Assembly (NCBI GenBank): GCA_903935335.1
Contig: CAIZRG010000044.1
Location: forward strand, 1-33,163
Direction of reading: 5' to 3'
Source: Oligoflexia bacterium
GTDB lineage: Bacteria; Bdellovibrionota; UBA1018
Length of the DNA stretch: 33,163 nucleotides
Part shown: in pieces, positions 14,883 through 23,356 of the stretch
How positions within the stretch are numbered: position 1 is the first letter of the stretch
Layout: each line of letters begins with the position of its first letter
Notes under the pieces: model-generated
Seen by the model: only the letters and a program-made list of their open reading frames with translations
Databases searched by the model: none
What the model was told of the DNA's origin: nothing
Made by a program: the position numbers and the translations under genes

Positions 14883-16592
14883 TCAGTATTCAAGAAAATT
14901 TCTTTTAGAGCGTGAAGATTTGGATTTTGATCCAAAAAAAATTTTTTTCAACAATACACCAGCAGTTAATTTTTTCGACTGAAAAAAGAAAAGTCCTAAC
15001 ATTCCAAAAACAAATGAAAATAAACCAAACCAATCACCCCATTTTTTAATTATTGTTGGAATGTATTCTAATATTGGAATTTTCACACTAAGAATAGTCT
15101 GTGAATCAATTTCAGTGGGTTGTTTAATTTCTCCATCAGGAAGTATGAGTGCTGAAATTCCAGTATTGGTTGAGCGAAGCATAGGAAGTCTTGTTTCAAT
15201 GCTTCGAAAAATAGTGAGGGCTAAGTGCAGTTGGGGCTCTCCCCATTTCCCAAACCAGGAGTCATTTGTGATATTTAAGAGAAATTGACTTCCTTGCTTT
15301 GCTAAATCAATACTAAATTTTGGAAAAAGTCCTTCGTAACAGATCATGGGGCCTACGAAAATACTATTCTGAGTATTTGTATTGTTTGAACGAATGTTGA
15401 TCGAAAAGACTTGAGGTCCTTTTCCTCTTCCGAAATTGCCTACTTGAGGGAAAAGATCTTTTATGATGGGGAAAAATTCTGCTCCTGGGATGTACTCACC
15501 AAATAAAAGGAGAATGCTTTTTCGATACACTTGAAGATTTTCATTAGGAGACAGAAAAAAGAAAGCATTATGATCTTTTTGATTAAAATAATCATAGCCA
15601 CCAAACAGAAATGGAACTTCAATCTGGGATAAATAGATTTCTAAAGATTCATCTAATTGCATTTCTTGGAAAGTGTGTGGATTTCTGAATGTGGTAGGAT
15701 ATGAGGTTTCAGGCCATACTATAAAGTCAGGTTTAGGGTTTTTCAGTAAAGCTCGATCACTCATTGAAATAAGTGTGTCTAGGATTTTAGTTGCTGCTGA
15801 GGTTATTCCTTGTTCGGCAGCGACTTTATCGAAATCGCCAATGTTAGCTTGAATTGCAGCTCCTTGTAAAAACTGCTGAGGATTCATCATTTTTTTAGTG
15901 ATGAAATCAAGTCGATAGAATCCATAGCACCAGGCTAGTGCAATGAATATTCCTGCAAGTTTAAACTGACTGTTGAATTTAAGCTTTTTTGTTTTTTTCC
16001 ACATTTCAAAAAGCTTCCAAATCGCATGATTGATGAAAAAAATTAAAAAAGTAAGAAGATGAACTCCACCTAAATCTGCGAGCTGTCTGAGGTGTTTAGC
16101 TCGATAAAGGGAGTGGCCTAAAGTGTCTAAAAAAAGTTTTGGGAGAATCCAGTCCAGACCTGAAAAAAGAAGGGACGTCACAACTCCTAAAAAAACGGGT
16201 CTATTGATAAACGATTGTTTTTTATTTGATTTTTTTGATTCTATCCACTTTAAAAGAGGAGAAAATACAATTAATTGAGGCTGACCGATGAGACAAAAAA
16301 TTTGTAGTCCCAAAACACTGATGACCCAATTTAAATTTCCAAATTCTCGAAGGACGTAAGCAATCCAGTAAAAACCTCCAAGAGTGATAAAATAGTTGAA
16401 CCATAAGCCCTGAATCAGACTGTCCTTAAGGCTTGAAGTTTTTTGAATCGCGATATACCAGGGAATCAAACAAACCCAGATGAGGAGCCAACAATTCCAG
16501 GGTGGAAAAGATGCAATGACGAGGATAGCAGAGGTCAGCGTGAGGTATTGAGGGGTCCAACTACGAAGAGAGTTTTTTTGAAGCTTCATCAT
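14883..16592 (-). CDS. lnt: apolipoprotein N-acyltransferase
   Basis: 569 residues, somewhat longer than the usual 500-520. Lnt adds the third acyl chain to lipoproteins at the outer face of the inner membrane. The N-terminal half has about six to seven helices. Residues about 242-505 are a carbon-nitrogen hydrolase domain with the catalytic triad visible: Glu295 in VWPETSYP, Lys358 in YRKSILLLFGEYIPG, and Cys418 in MICYEGLFP. NDSWFG (443-448) and RSTNTGIS (473-480) are also family motifs. A last helix (about 520-538) is followed by a basic tail. It begins 60 bases after the subtilisin gene, in the same direction. Confidence 0.95.
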   Translation of the reverse strand: MMKLQKNSLRSWTPQYLTLTSAILVIASFPPWNCWLLIWVCLIPWYIAIQKTSSLKDSLIQGLWFNYFITLGGFYWIAYVLREFGNLNWVISVLGLQIFCLIGQPQLIVFSPLLKWIESKKSNKKQSFINRPVFLGVVTSLLFSGLDWILPKLFLDTLGHSLYRAKHLRQLADLGGVHLLTFLIFFINHAIWKLFEMWKKTKKLKFNSQFKLAGIFIALAWCYGFYRLDFITKKMMNPQQFLQGAAIQANIGDFDKVAAEQGITSAATKILDTLISMSDRALLKNPKPDFIVWPETSYPTTFRNPHTFQEMQLDESLEIYLSQIEVPFLFGGYDYFNQKDHNAFFFLSPNENLQVYRKSILLLFGEYIPGAEFFPIIKDLFPQVGNFGRGKGPQVFSINIRSNNTNTQNSIFVGPMICYEGLFPKFSIDLAKQGSQFLLNITNDSWFGKWGEPQLHLALTIFRSIETRLPMLRSTNTGISALILPDGEIKQPTEIDSQTILSVKIPILEYIPTIIKKWGDWFGLFSFVFGMLGLFFFQSKKLTAGVLLKKIFFGSKSKSSRSKRNFLEY

Positions 16593-16652
16593 GTTTTCTG
16601 ATATTAGTCTGGAAGTTGCAAGCTGTCAGCTCAGGATCTTTAAATATCTAGA

Positions 16653-17702
16653 TTAATCTTTTGTGGCTAGCTGTAAAGTCATCAGAGCTTTATAAGCATT
16701 TAACCTTCCTCCTGTTGCAATTTTATTTTGGAGTTGGTTAAAACGGTCAACTGAGGAGAGAATAATTGATTTTACCTTTTGAGGAGTGAGGGTTGGGTTT
16801 TGAGATAGAAGGAGAGTGGCTACGCCTGTGACAAAAGCTGTGGCTTGAGAAGTTCCAGACATATATCCAAAGTGACCGTCTGGTAGGGTACTGAAGATAT
16901 TCTCTCCAGGGGCCGCAATATCGACATTTTTTTTACCCCAATTGGAAGAATCAAGGAGATTATTATGAATATCAGTAGCTGCAACTGAGATCATATTAGA
17001 TAAATGATAAGCAGATGGATAATAAAAATTTTCAGTTATATCTGTGTTTTTATGTTCATTTCCTGCAGCTGCAACAAATAGAATTCCTTGGGTTTCTGCT
17101 TTTTTGATGGCTAAGTATTCATCTTGAGAAAATTCTGGTCCTCCTCCGCTGTAATTAATGATTCGAGCACCATGAGCGATAGCGTATTCAATTGCCTTGA
17201 TGCTATTGCTTAGATTCAGTGCCCCAGGATTATCTTCTGAATAATACTTGACTGGCATAATAGAAACTCGATGGACTACTCCACTGATTCCTGTGACGGG
17301 ATCTGCAATAGCACCAATGATTCCAGCAATATGGGTCCCATGACCGTGATTATCGGTTGGATTGGGTTGATTGGATACAAAGTTCCAACCATAAATAAAT
17401 CGATTTTCAAGGCTGTCTGAGTGCCATAGGTTATTTGAAAGTGCTTTATGATTGGGGTCAATGCCAGTGTCAATCACGGCGACAATAATATTTCGATCAC
17501 CCTCTTGAATTTTCCAAGCATCAAGTGCCTGAATATGAGATTTTTCTAGATTTGTTAAACCCCAGTTTTTTAGCCTGTGTTCAAGAGATAGTCCTGTAGT
17601 TTTAGATGCATTGCCTAAAGCACAAAGAGTTATGTTTTGAGCAATGAAAATACTGACAAGAAATATTGGAATATTTTTACAACTTTTATAATAATAACTC
17701 AT
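16653..17702 (-). CDS. exported subtilisin-like serine protease (S8)
   Basis: 349 residues. A hydrophobic segment at 11-29 is a signal peptide or anchor; ITLC at 24-27 is not a good lipobox. The peptidase S8 domain runs from about 58 to 340 with Asp78 (AVIDTGID), His121 (NHGHGTH), oxyanion Asn215 (AAAGN) and Ser285 (SGTSQA). The full triad is intact, so it should be active outside the inner membrane. Only about 30 residues separate the signal from the catalytic domain, too few for the usual I9 inhibitor propeptide, so folding may be chaperone-independent. It precedes lnt; a functional link is not evident. Confidence 0.93.
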   Translation of the reverse strand: MSYYYKSCKNIPIFLVSIFIAQNITLCALGNASKTTGLSLEHRLKNWGLTNLEKSHIQALDAWKIQEGDRNIIVAVIDTGIDPNHKALSNNLWHSDSLENRFIYGWNFVSNQPNPTDNHGHGTHIAGIIGAIADPVTGISGVVHRVSIMPVKYYSEDNPGALNLSNSIKAIEYAIAHGARIINYSGGGPEFSQDEYLAIKKAETQGILFVAAAGNEHKNTDITENFYYPSAYHLSNMISVAATDIHNNLLDSSNWGKKNVDIAAPGENIFSTLPDGHFGYMSGTSQATAFVTGVATLLLSQNPTLTPQKVKSIILSSVDRFNQLQNKIATGGRLNAYKALMTLQLATKD

Positions 17703-17737
17703 TGAAATTCCTGGTCTTTTTAAGTTTTGGTCACCCG

Positions 17738-17766
17738 TTTATTTCTATACGGAAGATCTGTGTCAA
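17738..17766 (-). promoter_or_regulatory. putative sigma-70 promoter for the subtilisin gene
   Basis: On the minus strand a perfect TTGACA (17761-17766) is followed after 17 bases by AATAAA (17738-17743), which matches the -10 consensus at four positions. Initiation would be near 17731, about 30 bases before the ATG. Confidence 0.45.
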
Positions 17767-17936
17767 GCTGCGTCAATAAGCAAAGTTCATGCCTCGGGTT
17801 AAAAATAAAAAAATCAAATAATTTCAATTAGTTAAATTAATTAAGAAAACTTTATTGAGAGATGCCATGGAGAGTCTTTAGACACCTGTAAAATCAAAAT
17901 TGAGGACATAGAAAATCAATCCGATGAGTTCTTCAT

Positions 17937-18830
17937 ATGAAAGGGGTCTGGAGATTTTCTTGGATATTTATTCTTGGTTTTTGTTTCATGAGAGTTGAAG
18001 AAGATACACGTGGGGATTTTTTAAGTCGAATGCAAGGGGCTTTAAATTCTTTAAATCAATTGCCAACGGGTGTTCTTCTCATTCAGAAAGCTCAACTTAA
18101 ATGGAATCAGCCTGATATTTTGGGTCTTCTTCATTATTTTTCATGGGGCAAAGCTTCTCGAACAAATACTATTTTGACTCGCCATTTTAATCCTCAAACC
18201 GGTAGGGACGATCAGGAACGAGCAATTACAATTTTTTTAAAAGAAGATCAAACAGCGGTTGAGTTAGCGCTTGATTTAGCTCATGAACTTGTTCATGCGA
18301 CTTCTCGTTCAGATTTTGATCCCTATGATTTTAGTCTCACTCCAGCAAAATACATTTATTTAGCACTGGAAGGTGAGGGAGGTGAGATTGAAGCTGTAAT
18401 GAAAGAGTGTCAAATTGGTTTGGAATGGATGCAGCATTTTGGAGTTTTAATCTCAAGGTGCCAAGCCTATTATCGGTATTCTGGAAATTTAGGGCATCAA
18501 GGAAAACTTTGGGTTGATCAGTCAAAGGTTCGTCAAGATTTTTATCGAGTTGGAAAATGGGAAGCAGACTTACGAAGGGATTTAGGGTCAGAAGTTCAAT
18601 CGTTTCCTCTTCTTTCTAACCATATGCCAAAATTTTATTCTTCGATCAGTCAAGCTCCTTATCCTTTTGTTCTATTTCATGAGTTTCAAGAAATGAATCA
18701 ACTTGCTTGTGATAATTCGCGTAAAAGATTGGCAGGTATTATTTTATCCAGAGATTCCATTTCTACACTTTCTTCAGAAGTTCAGATTCACAGAGATCTG
18801 AATCGTTTTATTAAGAGTCGATGTAAGTAA
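17937..18830 (+). CDS. exported HExxH metalloprotease-like protein
   Basis: 297 residues, family not recognised. Residues 1-20 are a signal peptide or N-terminal anchor. A zinc-protease motif HELVH lies at 116-120 in LALDLAHELVHATS; acidic residues in EGEGGEIEAV (145-154), 25-35 residues later, could supply the third zinc ligand as in gluzincins. The flanking 'aiti' strand and hydrophobic helix before the motif fit the zincin layout. Cysteines at 158, 174, 258 and 296 could form disulfides outside the cytoplasm. The stop is 11 bases from the receiver gene, so the two are likely co-transcribed. Activity is a prediction from one motif. Confidence 0.65.
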   Translation: MKGVWRFSWIFILGFCFMRVEEDTRGDFLSRMQGALNSLNQLPTGVLLIQKAQLKWNQPDILGLLHYFSWGKASRTNTILTRHFNPQTGRDDQERAITIFLKEDQTAVELALDLAHELVHATSRSDFDPYDFSLTPAKYIYLALEGEGGEIEAVMKECQIGLEWMQHFGVLISRCQAYYRYSGNLGHQGKLWVDQSKVRQDFYRVGKWEADLRRDLGSEVQSFPLLSNHMPKFYSSISQAPYPFVLFHEFQEMNQLACDNSRKRLAGIILSRDSISTLSSEVQIHRDLNRFIKSRCK

Positions 18831-18841
18831 AAATTTCTTGA

Positions 18842-19234
18842 TTGAAACTCAAGAGAGTGTCAATCAAAGATCTGATGAAAAAATATCAAAAAGAATTTGT
18901 TTTAATTGATGATGATGAACTTATTCAATTGTTATGGCGATTGTCAGCTCAGGATTTTCAGGTTAAATTTTTTGGGTTTACTTCTGGAAGTATGTTTTTT
19001 AAGAAATCTTCTCAGTTCGAACGAGATACACCGATTTACATTGATTTTAAGTTTGAGAATTCATTCTGTGGAGATCGAGTTGCTCAGAAAGTTTATCAGC
19101 TAGGGTTTAAAAAAATTTATATAGCCACAGGTTGCTTAAACATAGATTTATCTCATTTGTTTTTTATTAAAGGCCTTGTTGGAAAGGACCCTGCATGGTT
19201 AGAGAAAAAATCTTCACTGAGAGGTTTCATTTGA
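18842..19234 (+). CDS. stand-alone response-regulator receiver-like protein
   Basis: 130 residues. The pattern is that of a receiver domain: an acidic pocket in FVLIDDDELIQLLW (Asp23-25), a phosphoacceptor candidate Asp68 in PIYIDFKF, Gly77 after it, Thr96 in IYIATG, and Lys115 in GLVGKDPAW. All five hallmark residues of phosphorylatable receivers are therefore present, although loop spacing is unusual. There is no output domain. The TTG at 18842 is the longest start; GTG at 18857 and ATG at 18875 are alternatives. It follows the HExxH gene by 11 bases. Its 3' end overlaps the convergent histidine kinase gene by 21 bases, and that kinase is its natural candidate partner. Confidence 0.65.
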   Translation: MKLKRVSIKDLMKKYQKEFVLIDDDELIQLLWRLSAQDFQVKFFGFTSGSMFFKKSSQFERDTPIYIDFKFENSFCGDRVAQKVYQLGFKKIYIATGCLNIDLSHLFFIKGLVGKDPAWLEKKSSLRGFI

Positions 19235-20374
19235 ATAATTGTCAGAGAGTGGAATTTTAATTAAAACTTCGGTTCCGATTTTTGGAAAAGACCTGATGTG
19301 AATGAGCCCTCCCCAACTGTGGACTTGTTGGTGAGCGTGAAGGAGACCTAATCCATTTCCATTTACTTTTTTGGATTTTATTCTCTTCTTTCCGAGCTTT
19401 CCCAGGAGGCTGGCTGGAACTCCACATCCATTGTCTCGGATTGAGATCCTTAAAAAACAAGATTCTTTCTTGAACCCAATTTGAATGAATCCCTTTTTTT
19501 TCAGGGATTGAACGCTATTATCTATGAGGTTGGCAAGGACTCGCTCAAATTCAATTAAATGAATTGCTATTTTTAAATTTTTTAAAGCTCTTGGGATGGG
19601 TAGCCATTGAAAATTCAGAGTGTGAGTTACGTGATACTGCAATTTTTTTTCATTTTGCAATTGAGAAATCACGTTGACTAATTCCTGGCAAGAGATCTGA
19701 GTCGGTAAATTTTGTAATTTTCTTTTTTTGAGGGTTCGAAGTTTAGAAGGGTTTTGACTTAAAAGTGTAGTGGCCATTCGGTCAATCCTGTGGATGATAA
19801 GAGTGAGGAGTTCATCTTGCTTGGGTCCTATACTTTCAAGGTTTTCTGATAAAATTTTAAGTGCAGCAAGAGGAGACTGAATGTCATGGGCAAACTGAAA
19901 TGAGGGATTTCCTAAAGTAAGCTCAAGAAGCTGTTTTGTTATAGATTTTAGTTTTTTAAGAGATTCTAAAACAATGGAGTGATAAATTTTTGATCCTATC
20001 TCGGGTCGATTTTTAATTACTCTCTTGAGAGATGGATAGGGAATTGAAATTATTAAAGAAGGTTGAGAAGCCAATACAGTGGCTGAGCATGGAGTGGAGT
20101 GAAAAAATTCAACTTCACCTAAGATACCTCCTGATTTGAGTTGGATCGAATCAATGGGAATGCCATCAATTGCAATTTTGACTTCTCCTTTGAGAAGGAT
20201 ATGAAGTGAGTGATTGAAGTCTTTTTGCTTCATTAAAATTGAATTTTTCTCAAGATTTGTCCAAACTAAAAGCTTAGCAATTTCTGGGAGTTCTTTCTTC
20301 ATATCTAGGTTTCGAAAAGGATGAAGTTTATTTAAGTATTTTAACTCTGAATGGCTAAATTTAAATTTATTCAT
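19214..20374 (-). CDS. histidine kinase with N-terminal cyclic-nucleotide-binding-like domain
   Basis: 386 residues, no membrane segment. Residues about 15-130 form a Crp-type cyclic-nucleotide-binding fold, but in the phosphate-binding cassette GEVEFFHSTPCSAT (86-99) the usual Arg is Cys96. Nucleotide binding is therefore doubtful and the ligand may differ. Residues about 150-380 are the kinase: H-box FAHDIQSPL with His163, N-box ANLIDNSVQSL (Asn286), G1 DNGCG (314-318) and G2 GNGLGL (339-344). All catalytic boxes are intact. It contains no receiver or output, so signal must pass to another protein; the tail-to-tail receiver gene is the obvious candidate. Confidence 0.88.
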   Translation of the reverse strand: MNKFKFSHSELKYLNKLHPFRNLDMKKELPEIAKLLVWTNLEKNSILMKQKDFNHSLHILLKGEVKIAIDGIPIDSIQLKSGGILGEVEFFHSTPCSATVLASQPSLIISIPYPSLKRVIKNRPEIGSKIYHSIVLESLKKLKSITKQLLELTLGNPSFQFAHDIQSPLAALKILSENLESIGPKQDELLTLIIHRIDRMATTLLSQNPSKLRTLKKRKLQNLPTQISCQELVNVISQLQNEKKLQYHVTHTLNFQWLPIPRALKNLKIAIHLIEFERVLANLIDNSVQSLKKKGFIQIGFKKESCFLRISIRDNGCGVPASLLGKLGKKRIKSKKVNGNGLGLLHAHQQVHSWGGLIHIRSFPKIGTEVLIKIPLSDNYSNETSQ

Positions 20375-20439
20375 TGATTAGATATTTTACTACTATTAAT
20401 AAAATTTGGCTAGAGATTGTTTTTTTATACTAATAAAGA

Positions 20440-20468
20440 TTGGATCTTTACCCTCTCAGGGTTATACC
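20440..20468 (+). promoter_or_regulatory. putative sigma-70 promoter for the permease gene
   Basis: TTGGAT (20440-20445) and TATACC (20463-20468) are 17 bases apart, matching consensus at three and four of six positions. Initiation would be near 20475, leaving a leader of about 78 bases that contains the repeated GAGAAATC motif. Confidence 0.3.
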
Positions 20469-20522
20469 TTTTCTAGAGGTCGAGTATGACTGATCGCTTC
20501 TGTTTTGCTAGGAAAAATTTCT

Positions 20523-20551
20523 GAGAAATCGGAGAAATCATCGGAGAAATC
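20523..20551 (+). repeat. three copies of GAGAAATC spanning the ribosome site
   Basis: GAGAAATC occurs at 20523-20530, 20532-20539 and 20544-20551. The last copy is preceded by G, giving GGAG at 20543-20546, six bases before the ATG at 20553; this decides the start of the permease. The repeats may give alternative ribosome docking sites or may be a slippage product. Confidence 0.5.
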
Positions 20552-20552
20552 T

Positions 20553-22103
20553 ATGATGCTAAAGCTTTTTATTAGAAAAGATGTGAGACAACTTATTGAA
20601 GATGCAGCTGATCCTACTCGAAGTGAGGGAGGGCATAGATTTAAGCGTACTTTGGGTGCTTTTAATCTGATCATGTTGGGAATTGGGGGGATTATTGGGG
20701 CAGGTGTTTTTTCTTTAACAGGAACTGCTGCAGCTTACTATGCAGGACCTGGAATTGTTTTTAGCTTTATGATTGGGGGAGTTCTTTGTGCTTTTGCAGG
20801 GCTTTGCTATGCTGAAATGGCTGCAATGGTTCCTGTTTCAGGCTCAGCTTATGCTTATTCTTATGCGACAATGGGAGAGTTTGTTGCTTGGATCATTGGA
20901 TGGGATTTGATTCTTGAATATGCTTTTGGGGCAGTCACAGTTTGTGCTTCATGGTCTGGATATCTTTTTTCATTAGTGGTCAAAACATTAGGTGTAAAAC
21001 TCAGTGATAGGATGATTCTTTTCAGTAAAGGGCCTTGGGAGTTAGTGACTCTCAATGATGGATCTCAAACCTTTGGATACTGGAATGCCCCAGCTTCTAT
21101 GATAGCCATTGTTCTGGCTGGAATCTTATATCGAGGAATGGCAGAAAGTTCATGGTTCAATAATTTTATTGTTTTTCTAAAAATCACTATTGTTTTACTT
21201 TTTATTGGCTTAGGTTGGGCTGTGGTCGATTCTCATTTGTGGGTAGGAGACAGTAGTGTTTCAGGGCTAGCTAGTTTTGTTCCTCCTCAAGCAATTTTGA
21301 TGAGAAACGGGAAGCAGTTTATGTCTTTTGGTTGGCCGGGAGTTCTAACGGGAGCTGGGGTTGTTTTTTTCTCTTATGTCGGCTTTGATGCTATTTCAAC
21401 CACTGCGCAAGAGTGTAAAAACCCTAAAAGAGATCTTCCGATTGGTATTATTACCTCTCTTTTAGTCTGTACTTTGCTCTATGTCTTTGTGGCACTCGTG
21501 ATTACAGGAGTTGTTCCTTATCAGCAGTTGGGAGTTGCTGATCCCGTTGCAGTAGGCGTAGATCATATTGTAGCTCTCCGGGGTTGGAAACCCTTAGCTC
21601 AGAAAGTTTTTACATTTTTCATGAAATTTGGTGCACTGGCAGGATTGACGTCAGTGATTTTGGTTTTAATGATGGCTCAAACTCGAATTTTTTATAGCAT
21701 GGCTAAAGATGGTCTACTTCCTTGGTTTGGACTCATGCATAAGAAGTACTCAACTCCGCATGTAGCCACTATTTTTGCAGGGATGATGGTGGGGATTTGT
21801 TCAGGCTTTATCCCTATGAGTTTAGTGGGTGAACTGGTTTCCATCGGGACTCTTTTGGCTTTTGTTTTGGTATGTGCTGGGATTCCCATACTTCGGATCA
21901 AGTTTCCAGATGTACCCAGACCCTTTAAGACTCCTTTGTATTTTCTGGTGGCCCCTATGGGGGTTGTTTCTTGCTTATGGGTTATGTCAGGTTTACCTTT
22001 AGACACTTGGATGAGACTTTTAATTTGGTTATTAGTTGGGCTGATAATCTACTTTGGTTATGGCATCAAAAAGAGTAAGCTCAGGTCTTCATTAAAAGAT
22101 TAG
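20553..22103 (+). CDS. APC-superfamily amino-acid permease
   Basis: 516 residues with about 12-14 membrane helices, of the cationic amino acid transporter (YfnA/CAT-like) branch of the APC superfamily; it would import amino acids by cation symport. Helix 1 has the unwound substrate motif GIGGIIGAGVF (43-53). Helix 3 carries VSGSAYAY and WIIGWDLILEY. Helix 6 and its loop have FSYVGFDAISTTAQECKNPK. The start was set at the ATG at 20553 because GGAG lies six bases before it; a TTG at 20505 would add 16 repetitive residues. A solute-binding lipoprotein gene follows 40 bases later. Specificity cannot be read. Confidence 0.92.
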   Translation: MMLKLFIRKDVRQLIEDAADPTRSEGGHRFKRTLGAFNLIMLGIGGIIGAGVFSLTGTAAAYYAGPGIVFSFMIGGVLCAFAGLCYAEMAAMVPVSGSAYAYSYATMGEFVAWIIGWDLILEYAFGAVTVCASWSGYLFSLVVKTLGVKLSDRMILFSKGPWELVTLNDGSQTFGYWNAPASMIAIVLAGILYRGMAESSWFNNFIVFLKITIVLLFIGLGWAVVDSHLWVGDSSVSGLASFVPPQAILMRNGKQFMSFGWPGVLTGAGVVFFSYVGFDAISTTAQECKNPKRDLPIGIITSLLVCTLLYVFVALVITGVVPYQQLGVADPVAVGVDHIVALRGWKPLAQKVFTFFMKFGALAGLTSVILVLMMAQTRIFYSMAKDGLLPWFGLMHKKYSTPHVATIFAGMMVGICSGFIPMSLVGELVSIGTLLAFVLVCAGIPILRIKFPDVPRPFKTPLYFLVAPMGVVSCLWVMSGLPLDTWMRLLIWLLVGLIIYFGYGIKKSKLRSSLKD

Positions 22104-22143
22104 TTTGGGGGAAAACATTTTTTTGAAGTAGGTGGATTATTCT

Positions 22144-23307
22144 GTGAAGTGTCTTAAGGCTTTCGTTTATTTCGTTTTTTTGTTTTTTGGAGTTCAGGCA
22201 TGCAAAAAGCAGCTTCATTTGGACACGAATCTGTCTTCTCAGGCTTCTATCAAAATTGGTGAAGTTGGTTCTATGACAGGTTCTGAAGCGACTTTTGGTA
22301 TCTCCACCCATCAAGGGATTTTACTTGCTTTAGATGAAATCAATCACACTGGAGGCATTGGGGGTCGAAAACTTGAGCTTATCACTTTGGATGATCAAGG
22401 CAAATCAAGTGAAGCGGTTTTAGCGATTACAAAGCTTATTAGTCAAGACAAAGTTCATGCTATTTTAGGTGAAGTCGCAAGTTCTTTGAGTCTTGCAATG
22501 GCACCGATTGCTCAACAGCATCAGGTGCCCATGATTTCTCCTTCTTCCATTAATTCAAGACTAACAGCTCAAGGCGATTATATTTTTCGAGTTTGTTTTA
22601 TGGATTTTTTTCAGTCAAAAATCATGGCAAACTTTGCTCGTTATACTCTGGATGCTCAGTCTGTTGCTATTTTAAGAGACATTAAGAGTGATTATAGTGG
22701 AGATTCGGCAAAAATTTTTTCTGATTTTTTTTCTCGGGCTGGGGGAAAGATTGTTCTTCATCAGACTTATAGTGCAGGAGATATTGATTTTAAATCTCAA
22801 CTCACAGCGATTCGTGCTTTAAATCCCGATTTAATTTTCGTGCCTGGCTATTACACAGAAGCTGCTTTGATTGCTCGTCAGAGACGTGAGCTGGGAATCA
22901 AGGCGCCTCTGTTGGGAGGAGATGGATGGGACTCTCCAAAACTCAAAGAGATTGGGGGAAGCGACTTAGATGGTTCCTATTTTGTTGGTCACTTTTCAGC
23001 TGATGATCCGTCTGAGTTAGTTCAGAAATTTATTTCTGGGTATAAATCTAAGTTTGGAGGAATCAGTCCCGACGGATTGGCTGCCCTGGGTTATGATGCT
23101 GCTTTGTTACTGGGAGATGCTTTGAGGCGATCTAAACCACCTGGCTTTTTAGATTTGAGAGAGGCAATTACTCATACCCGAGAGTTTCGAGGGGCTACAG
23201 GAAAAATTACTTTTGGAGCTGATCGGAACGCAGTGAAGTCAGCCTTCATCTTTCGCTTAACCAACGGCGGAAACTCAAAATTGGCAGTGAGGATGGATCC
23301 TGGTTGA
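22144..23307 (+). CDS. LivK-type substrate-binding lipoprotein
   Basis: 387 residues from the GTG at 22144, chosen over the GTG at 22132 because TAGGTGG lies eight bases before it and the protein then starts with a clean lipoprotein signal, Cys20 following FGVQA. The mature part is a type I periplasmic-binding fold of the branched-chain amino acid/amide family: IKIGEVGSMTGSEATFG, GILLALDEINHTGGIGGRKLELITLDDQG, VHAILGEVASS, VPMISPSS and DLIFVPGYYTEAALIARQRRELG. No ABC permease or ATPase genes are nearby, so it is an orphan binding protein in this window. It lies between the amino-acid permease and the efflux genes. Confidence 0.9.
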   Translation: MKCLKAFVYFVFLFFGVQACKKQLHLDTNLSSQASIKIGEVGSMTGSEATFGISTHQGILLALDEINHTGGIGGRKLELITLDDQGKSSEAVLAITKLISQDKVHAILGEVASSLSLAMAPIAQQHQVPMISPSSINSRLTAQGDYIFRVCFMDFFQSKIMANFARYTLDAQSVAILRDIKSDYSGDSAKIFSDFFSRAGGKIVLHQTYSAGDIDFKSQLTAIRALNPDLIFVPGYYTEAALIARQRRELGIKAPLLGGDGWDSPKLKEIGGSDLDGSYFVGHFSADDPSELVQKFISGYKSKFGGISPDGLAALGYDAALLLGDALRRSKPPGFLDLREAITHTREFRGATGKITFGADRNAVKSAFIFRLTNGGNSKLAVRMDPG

Positions 23308-23356
23308 ACTGAAGGTATTTCTTTCTTTCTTTTGAGAAAAATAATAAATTTAACTC

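Noticed and set aside
14651..14935. 94-codon open frame on the minus strand
   Set aside because: It lies almost wholly antisense to the duplicated-domain protein, has Leu-rich translation typical of complement of coding DNA, and no ribosome site.
20505..20552. Longer permease start at TTG
   Set aside because: The added residues come from the GAGAAATC repeat, and GGAG is well placed for the ATG at 20553.
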